Source: CSBr16-58 sp051859825
Lineage (GTDB): Bacteria; Bacteroidota; Bacteroidia; Flavobacteriales; Schleiferiaceae
DNA length: 7,114 bases
NCBI GenBank assembly: GCA_051859825.1
Contig: JBHYFA010000117.1
Span: 1 to 7,114 of the forward strand
Direction: 5' to 3'
The translations under genes were made by a program, and so were the position numbers. The notes beneath the pieces were generated by a model. That model was not told where the DNA came from. It searched no databases and saw only the letters and a program-made list of their open reading frames with translations. The first letter of the stretch is position 1. Each line of letters starts with the position of its first letter. Shown here one piece after another: positions 1 through 4,454 of this stretch.

Positions 1-23
1 CCGACTCAATATGAATCGGCTTT
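1..23 (-). terminator. Second copy of tRNA terminator hairpin, cut by window edge
   Basis: This stretch is identical to the hairpin part of the terminator after tRNA-Ala (116-138) and lies at the same distance downstream of the broken tRNA copy. The outermost stem base and any U-tract lie beyond position 1, so it cannot be confirmed as functional. It would end transcripts that pass the first terminator and run through the tRNA-like copy. Confidence 0.6.
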
Positions 24-55
24 ACTAGTGGAGATAGTCGGAGTCGAACCGACGA
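1..55. repeat. 55-bp direct repeat, copy 1 (tRNA 3' part + terminator)
   Basis: These 55 bases are identical to 116-170, an offset of 115 bases. The unit holds the terminator hairpin, the spacer, the 3' acceptor strand, the T arm and the end of the variable loop of tRNA-Ala. The match breaks at 56 versus 171. It resumes, more weakly, across the D arm (80-99 versus 191-209, with one inserted base). This is best read as one tandem duplication, and it may extend left of the window. Confidence 0.95.
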
Positions 56-100
56 ACCTCCCGACATGAAATGTCGGGATGCTCTAGCCAGCCTGAGCTC
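29..100 (-). pseudogene. Broken tRNA-Ala-like copy with altered anticodon arm
   Basis: From its 3' end this copy matches tRNA-Ala(GGC) exactly through discriminator A, 3' acceptor strand, T arm and variable loop, apart from one base in the loop. The D stem is also kept, but the D loop has one extra G (10 nt instead of 9). Two parts are wrong. The 5' acceptor strand is missing: the bases that should pair (101-107) are the A/T-rich tail of the preceding terminator and complement the 3' strand at only one position. The anticodon arm is replaced by a 7-bp stem (73-79 with 59-65) and a 7-nt loop ATTTCAT, so the nominal anticodon would be TTC (Glu). Two A-T pairs can extend the stem to 9 bp with a TTC loop. 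Without an acceptor stem it should not be matured or charged. I call it a decayed tandem duplicate; a structured RNA tail with another role is possible but unsupported. Confidence 0.75.
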
Positions 101-107
101 TTAAAAG

Positions 108-138
108 AAAAAAAGCCGACTCAATATGAATCGGCTTT
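108..138 (-). terminator. Intrinsic terminator of tRNA-Ala
   Basis: The hairpin has stem bases 115-123 against 127-135 with a 3-nt loop at 124-126. On the minus strand this gives nine pairs including one G-U wobble, followed by seven Ts (complement of A108-A114). Read on the plus strand, the wobble pair becomes a C-A mismatch, so the structure favours minus-strand RNA. It begins about 8 bases after the tRNA discriminator base, so the primary transcript needs little 3' trimming. Confidence 0.85.
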
Positions 139-170
139 ACTAGTGGAGATAGTCGGAGTCGAACCGACGA
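116..170. repeat. 55-bp direct repeat, copy 2 (within intact tRNA-Ala locus)
   Basis: This is the partner of the copy at 1-55. It belongs to the intact tRNA gene and its terminator and is therefore the likely parent sequence. The broken tRNA copy begins directly after this terminator's T-tract, as expected if the segment from the D arm through the terminator was duplicated in tandem. Confidence 0.95.
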
Positions 171-217
171 CCCCTTGCATGCCATGCAAGTGCTCTAGCC
201 AGCTGAGCTATACCCCC
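144..217 (-). tRNA. tRNA-Ala, anticodon GGC
   Basis: This is a complete 74-nt cloverleaf read on the minus strand. The acceptor stem GGGGGTA pairs with TATCTCC and includes the G3-U70 wobble that marks alanine tRNAs. The D stem is GCTC/GAGC. The anticodon stem is CTTGC/GCAAG with loop ATGGCAT, and the anticodon GGC is at 181-183. The variable loop is 5 nt. The T stem is GTCGG/CCGAC with a 7-nt TTCGACT loop. The discriminator base is A at 144. The CCA end is not encoded (CTA follows), so the CCA-adding enzyme must supply it. The anticodon reads GCC and probably GCU. The gene has its own promoter about 12 bases upstream and a terminator directly downstream, so it is a single-gene unit. Confidence 0.97.
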
Positions 218-229
218 ATTTGAAGGCTG

Positions 230-259
230 CAAAGATAATCAAAACTTCAATGCCACAAA
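230..259 (-). promoter_or_regulatory. Probable Bacteroidota-type promoter for tRNA-Ala
   Basis: On the minus strand TATCTTTG (237 down to 230) matches the Bacteroidota -7 consensus TAnnTTTG exactly. A TTTG (-33-like) lies 18 bases upstream at 259-256, close to the usual spacing of about 19-21. Transcription would begin a few bases before the mature tRNA 5' end at 217. The site lies in the gap after the upstream protein gene. No terminator is visible after that gene, so readthrough into the tRNA is also possible. Confidence 0.65.
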
Positions 260-281
260 CAAAAATTTCATCCTTCTTCCG

Positions 282-2219
282 CTACCGTAATACAACACGC
301 ACTTCCGTGAGATCGGCCAGCTGATTAACCAGTTTACGGAATTCCGGGTAGTGCTTTTTGTCCAACATGTATTGGAAATACTTTTCTTCAACTGTCCAAA
401 TCAACTTACCGTCTTCAACAACCGCGTTAGACTGAACCATCCCGAACACAGAACCTTCTATTTCTAGCTCAAATGAGGATTGCAACTCTTCAATATTAAC
501 CACTTCTCTTCCTTGCAAATTAACACGAATTACCCAAGTTTTATCAAAAGGATAACCCAAATCAATATCACTAAAACGAACATTTATCTGACGTAAATCA
601 ACTTGTTTACCCAGAAATCTCCCGATAGAAAACTCAATCCCTCTTTTGCCAATATCCTCGACTAAAGCACTACGAACATGCCCAGAAGCCTTATAGATTG
701 TAGGTTCGTTAAAATTTAAATTGGTAAGACTATAATTTTCCCAATTCATGTCGTCAGTTTGAAAATCAATATCACTAGCAACAAGATTTTCGCTAAACCT
801 TTCTCTCTGTTCTTGCGTGCCTGATTTTTCGACTTGATACTTGTAAGAAATCAGGCTGTTTCGCAGTATTCCGAATTCTTGTCGTTCAAATTTAACATTT
901 ACACGCTCTTCATCCGTCTCAGAGAATTCAATATCAAATGTACGTGTAGAAGCGGCAATTAAATTTTCCGGAAATGGTATTCGTTTTTCAACAACCTGAC
1001 CATTTTCAACCGTAATAACTGGTACTTCAAACAACTGACCCGAAACCATTCCAACGATATAATATGGATTTGAAACTTCCCAATACAAATCTAACTTTGG
1101 AAAGTAGATAATATGATCTGTATATCTATAAGGAGGACGACTACTAATTTCAAAAGGAGAATATCGGAAACGATCTGATGTAATAAGTAATTTAGCTTCA
1201 AAATTAAACCCGGAAAGCAGTCCAAAAATTCCCGAAATATAGTCTTTATAACCAATACCTATTTTACCATCCACATCAAGTTTTAAGTCGCCATAATAAT
1301 CTTGAATAAACACAAAATTATCTCTAACATATCGGTTAATTTCTAAAAGGATTTCAAGCTCGTTTTGAAGTCCTTTTTGATCAATTAGTTTTTTGATGCT
1401 ACTTGAAGGAAAGAAATTAGCTTTAAAAGCAAATCCACCATCCCTATTTATAGAGTCTAACAAAGGGTTTCCCAATCTCGGAGGAACGGAATAAATATTT
1501 ATTTGTTGCTGCCACAAATTTTTGTACTTCTTTTCTTCATCACGACTAAATGCGGAAGTTAACCCGTCAAAAGCATATCCAATAACCACTATCTGAATCA
1601 AATTAGCTGAATTTCTTGCGAAAGGTTCATAAACATGTGGAGGGATAGGACGTGTGTTAATAATGGTTCTCTTATCGGGAGAAGTAAAATACTCTTCATT
1701 AAAGTTCCAAGTATCTTCTTTTACTTTAGGTTTAATACCGAAAAACTGAAACTTTAAAATGGGATATTTTTCATCAAAAGCTATTTGATTACGTAAAAAA
1801 ATAGGATAAATAAAATCCTCAGTATAAGCGTACTCTAAAACATCCCCTTCTTGAAGCCCTCTAAAAACCAGTGTTCTACTTTGCTCTTCGTAAACATGTT
1901 TCTTTTTAAGAACAATAACCCTCCCATCAGCTTTAATAATCCTACCTTTAAATCTATGTAGTTTGGCATTAGCTTTTATCTTTACTACATTAAAATCTTT
2001 GATAGACTCAGCGCTATTAAATAGGACGGCCTGATATGTTTTTATATATCGACTTGCCGTATTAATTGACCTAGCTAAAATTACTGCTGGGTAGTCTTTG
2101 TATTCTGCAGGAACATTTAGAGCGATAGGCTTCTTTGGTAGCTTACCATTTTCATGAGCAAGCAATCCATTAGCCCCAGCAGAAATGACAAGCAGCAGAA
2201 TTGCAATAAATCGGTTCAT
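282..2219 (-). CDS. Exported DUF3857/transglutaminase-like pseudoenzyme
   Basis: The 645-residue product has an N-terminal signal peptide: MNRF, a hydrophobic run to about residue 20, and possible cleavage after LLA at 21. It has no other obvious membrane segment and should be periplasmic or surface-exposed. Residues about 40-250 resemble the DUF3857 N-terminal module. About 285-400 align with a transglutaminase-like core, and about 420-645 are a beta-rich C-terminal part that I cannot name. Where the neighbouring protein has GDCKD, this one has IGYKD, so the nucleophile Cys is Tyr324. The His is kept (DHII, His369) and the Asp position appears to be Glu381. A papain-like reaction is therefore not expected; a binding or scaffolding role is inference. 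Its start ATG at 2219 sits directly before the signal peptide, without a Shine-Dalgarno site. It lies 206 bases after the active-site-containing paralogue, same strand, so the two may share a transcript. Substrate and function are unknown. Confidence 0.85.
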   Translation of the reverse strand: MNRFIAILLLVISAGANGLLAHENGKLPKKPIALNVPAEYKDYPAVILARSINTASRYIKTYQAVLFNSAESIKDFNVVKIKANAKLHRFKGRIIKADGRVIVLKKKHVYEEQSRTLVFRGLQEGDVLEYAYTEDFIYPIFLRNQIAFDEKYPILKFQFFGIKPKVKEDTWNFNEEYFTSPDKRTIINTRPIPPHVYEPFARNSANLIQIVVIGYAFDGLTSAFSRDEEKKYKNLWQQQINIYSVPPRLGNPLLDSINRDGGFAFKANFFPSSSIKKLIDQKGLQNELEILLEINRYVRDNFVFIQDYYGDLKLDVDGKIGIGYKDYISGIFGLLSGFNFEAKLLITSDRFRYSPFEISSRPPYRYTDHIIYFPKLDLYWEVSNPYYIVGMVSGQLFEVPVITVENGQVVEKRIPFPENLIAASTRTFDIEFSETDEERVNVKFERQEFGILRNSLISYKYQVEKSGTQEQRERFSENLVASDIDFQTDDMNWENYSLTNLNFNEPTIYKASGHVRSALVEDIGKRGIEFSIGRFLGKQVDLRQINVRFSDIDLGYPFDKTWVIRVNLQGREVVNIEELQSSFELEIEGSVFGMVQSNAVVEDGKLIWTVEEKYFQYMLDKKHYPEFRKLVNQLADLTEVRVVLR

Positions 2220-2262
2220 AATTAAATTATTTATTCGCTTTATGTTTATTAGTAAATGTGCT

Positions 2263-2281
2263 TCCCGAAAATCGGGACAAG
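2263..2281. repeat. Small intergenic palindrome A
   Basis: TCCCGA and TCGGGA (2263-2268 and 2272-2277) form a perfect 6-bp inverted repeat around AAA. The right arm continues into ATCGGGACAAG (2271-2281), which recurs exactly at 2333-2343. No T-run follows on either strand, so it is not a convincing intrinsic terminator. It lies 44 bases upstream of the start of the 282-2219 gene. Such short CCCGA/TCGGG palindromes look like a dispersed intergenic repeat, but the copy number cannot be seen here. Confidence 0.6.
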
Positions 2282-2321
2282 CAATGAGAGCGCTTCGTTA
2301 AGTTATTTTTTAAAGGTCATA

Positions 2322-2343
2322 CCGACATAAATATCGGGACAAG
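2322..2343. repeat. Small intergenic palindrome B
   Basis: CCGA (2322-2325) and TCGG (2334-2337) pair around a partly complementary centre, an imperfect version of palindrome A. It is followed by the same 11 bases, ATCGGGACAAG, ending at 2343, 62 bases from the first occurrence. The left arm CCGACAT also resembles the anticodon-arm palindrome of the broken tRNA at 61-67. The rest of the 2220-2425 gap shows no open reading frame with support, no clear promoter and no U-tract terminator. Confidence 0.55.
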
Positions 2344-2425
2344 TTATGGAATGTCGTTCTCAATTTTCATTGGAGATTGTGAAGGCTACCACATGGACAT
2401 TTCATAAAACTAAAATTAGTACTGT

Positions 2426-4369
2426 TCACTGGTAAATAATAAACGTGTTAGAAATCTTTTTAAAAGCCCTAATTGAATTATTCCAACGTTCAAAATCCTG
2501 GGGCTCTACCCTAACAACTTTTATAGCCATAACAATACACAACTCTATAGTTTGATCATCGAGTTTTTTCACATTTAAATAAGCCCTAAAAAAATCATCA
2601 TCAAATTCAACATTCTCAGGAAGTTCAAGTACAGTAGTCCCTTCTGGCATGTGAATGGTATATTTATCTTCAAAATACTTGGTGTTTGAAAAACTAAATA
2701 CTTCTTTTCGCTTTGCGGGTATCAAATAAGCATCAAAGTGGTTCATCAATACTGGTCGAAAATAACTTTCACCTTCAATTTTTCTATCTACTTTTTGCAG
2801 TGAAACAGTACCCCGAATCGATGCAGGAGAAAAGATTCTGGCATTATCTTCATAAGAAAAATTGACTAATACCGATTTAGGGTTATTATTAAGAAGGAAC
2901 TGTGAGACTTGGTAATTACGTAAAACCTCCTCTTCAATACAATGAACTATCTTCAAAAACTGTTCTTTGGAGTACCCATGCAACTCTGATTCAAAACGAG
3001 CTGACCATTTACCTTCAACCATAGATATATCCCAATTTGATACTCTTCTATTTGAGAAAGCAGGCATTACAGGGGCTTTTACAACTTTAAACTCACCTGA
3101 ATTCATATAAACCATAACTTCCCTTCCTTGTATCATTGAAGATGGATGACTAAGGGAAACGAATCGATTGGTGGCATCTAAGAAAAACATAGTATCTTCA
3201 AATGGAACCACTGCAATAGCATGATTATCAGCCATAGGTGTTGGTAAATCTCGGTAAGAATAGCTTCGATCATGGGCACCAACCCAAGCAAATTTTGCAG
3301 GAACACCTACATGATTCAACATAGTGGTTATTAAAAGCGCCATATCCTTACAATCGCCCGAAGACTTCACAAAGGTTTTTCCCGCTGGACGAGGAATAAA
3401 TCCTCCCATAGCATACTCATAAGCTAAATACTGAATATTCTTCTGCGTCCATGCGTATATAGCGTTAATTTTTTCTTCAACTCGATCTAAGCCCTTAACA
3501 AGAGACTCCGCAGTATCTCGCAAGGCATCCTGTGGAAAAGATCTATCATCTACTAAATCTAATAACTCTTCATACCAGGAAAAAAGGGCTGCTTCATCTT
3601 TAAGCAATACCTCATATTCACCCTTCTTGGATTTTACGCCCCTAATGTAGGGAGCTACATGAGGCACTCGATCTAGAATTGGGAGAGAATTAGAAACTGG
3701 CTCATATGGATTAACCTCATTTACTTCCCAACGATAAACAGTTGTCTTTAAACCTTTTTGAACCGAATAAACAATGGTTTTTTCTTCCTTCCCGTCGAAA
3801 AATGAAAAATTACCTGAGGGGGCTTCATCAATATTAAACCAACTTACTGCCAAATCAATGTTGTTGTCAACCTCAATTTCGTAAGTGAAGTTTTCAGCAA
3901 AATGATTATCCTGAAAAAATAATAAGGGTAAAAAACGAGGTTCAATTAACTTGTATTTAGCTAAATACCCAAACTTAGATCCTATTTCTAAACGAGAAAA
4001 AGTAAATATATGTACTTGACCATCACTCTGAATATAGTTTGATGACAAATCTATACCACTATATGAGTTTACCCCTAATGATTCAAGACGATTTGGTGTT
4101 CTAGCGCGAGAAGAAAAGCCTTTTGATTTAGTTAGTCTATTAAACGAATTAGAATAAAAAACAAGCTCGAACCAATGAGCATCACCTATTGCAAGTTTTT
4201 CCTTAAGAACATTTTGTGTTTTAGTAATGAGTAATTTATCTAGACTTGAGCCTGAAATACGTATTTGTATCTCATGTCTCTCAGTTTTCACGGGTATTTC
4301 AGCATATAATGAGCAAGAAATAAAAGTGAAAATCAAAAGTAAATACGGAGAAAATCGCTTTAATCGCAT
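2426..4369 (-). CDS. Exported DUF3857 + transglutaminase-like protein, triad intact
   Basis: From the chosen ATG the product is 647 residues. I prefer ATG 4369 because it gives a clean signal peptide: MRLKRF, a hydrophobic core and a likely cut after SLYA. The frame stays open upstream to a GTG at 4408 (660 residues) and an ATG at 4381, but these add a second hydrophobic stretch and lie on or beside promoter-like sequence. In the 660-residue numbering, about 40-270 is a DUF3857-like module. About 300-420 is a transglutaminase-like core with Cys353 in GDCKD, His396 in DNHA and Asp411 in LDAT, the expected catalytic triad. About 440-660 is a beta-rich C-terminal region. Members of this superfamily act as transglutaminases, proteases or amidases on peptides; the substrate here is unknown. 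The protein should act in the periplasm or at the surface. FISC near the signal end is a poor lipobox, so lipidation is unlikely. A homologue lacking the nucleophile is encoded directly downstream, suggesting a functional pair. Confidence 0.88.
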   Translation of the reverse strand: MRLKRFSPYLLLIFTFISCSLYAEIPVKTERHEIQIRISGSSLDKLLITKTQNVLKEKLAIGDAHWFELVFYSNSFNRLTKSKGFSSRARTPNRLESLGVNSYSGIDLSSNYIQSDGQVHIFTFSRLEIGSKFGYLAKYKLIEPRFLPLLFFQDNHFAENFTYEIEVDNNIDLAVSWFNIDEAPSGNFSFFDGKEEKTIVYSVQKGLKTTVYRWEVNEVNPYEPVSNSLPILDRVPHVAPYIRGVKSKKGEYEVLLKDEAALFSWYEELLDLVDDRSFPQDALRDTAESLVKGLDRVEEKINAIYAWTQKNIQYLAYEYAMGGFIPRPAGKTFVKSSGDCKDMALLITTMLNHVGVPAKFAWVGAHDRSYSYRDLPTPMADNHAIAVVPFEDTMFFLDATNRFVSLSHPSSMIQGREVMVYMNSGEFKVVKAPVMPAFSNRRVSNWDISMVEGKWSARFESELHGYSKEQFLKIVHCIEEEVLRNYQVSQFLLNNNPKSVLVNFSYEDNARIFSPASIRGTVSLQKVDRKIEGESYFRPVLMNHFDAYLIPAKRKEVFSFSNTKYFEDKYTIHMPEGTTVLELPENVEFDDDFFRAYLNVKKLDDQTIELCIVMAIKVVRVEPQDFERWNNSIRAFKKISNTFIIYQ

Positions 4370-4381
4370 TAAAAAGGACAT

Positions 4382-4413
4382 TAAATTTACTAAGTCAAAA
4401 CCCAACACTCAAA
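4382..4413 (-). promoter_or_regulatory. Possible promoter for the transglutaminase-like gene
   Basis: On the minus strand TTTG (4413-4410) is followed after 20 bases by TAAATTTA (4389-4382), which matches TAnnTTTG at all but the last base. The spacing is right for a Bacteroidota -33/-7 pair. The site lies just past the hppA terminator, where a new promoter would be needed. It would start RNA around 4376, only a few bases before ATG 4369, so the leader would be very short. The sequence is AT-rich, so chance matches are possible. Confidence 0.35.
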
Positions 4414-4416
4414 ACT

Positions 4417-4448
4417 AAAAAAACCGCCACAAGGACGGTTTTTTTTTT
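4417..4448. terminator. Symmetrical intrinsic terminator after hppA
   Basis: Seven As (4417-4423) and ten Ts (4439-4448) flank a GC-rich hairpin: CCG 4424-4426 with CGG 4436-4438, and CC 4427-4428 with GG 4433-4434, with one bulged base and an ACAA loop. The minus-strand RNA ends in seven Us and the plus-strand RNA in ten. It starts 7 bases past the hppA stop codon, so its main job is to end hppA transcripts. It separates hppA from the downstream gene. Confidence 0.88.
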
Positions 4449-4454
4449 AAGTTT

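Noticed and set aside
29..100. A functional tRNA-Glu (TTC anticodon)
   Set aside because: The 5' acceptor strand is absent, the anticodon stem is too long, and the rest of the body and the discriminator region are those of the neighbouring tRNA-Ala, including G/U features that suit alanine, not glutamate.
1..170. CRISPR array or integrative-element boundary
   Set aside because: There are only two repeat copies, both explained by tRNA and terminator duplication, with no cas gene, integrase or spacer series in view.
2313..2343. Intrinsic terminator between the two transglutaminase-like genes
   Set aside because: The palindromes here are short and lack a T-run on either strand, so they do not qualify as terminators.
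4271..4276. Lipoprotein signal (FISC) in the active transglutaminase-like protein
   Set aside because: The residues before the Cys (F-I-S) fit the lipobox poorly, and a standard signal peptidase I site (SLYA before E) lies just after it.
4227..4418. A 63-codon plus-strand frame over the start of the transglutaminase-like gene
   Set aside because: It is antisense to the signal-peptide region, basic and AT-driven in composition, with no family resemblance. It ends inside the terminator.
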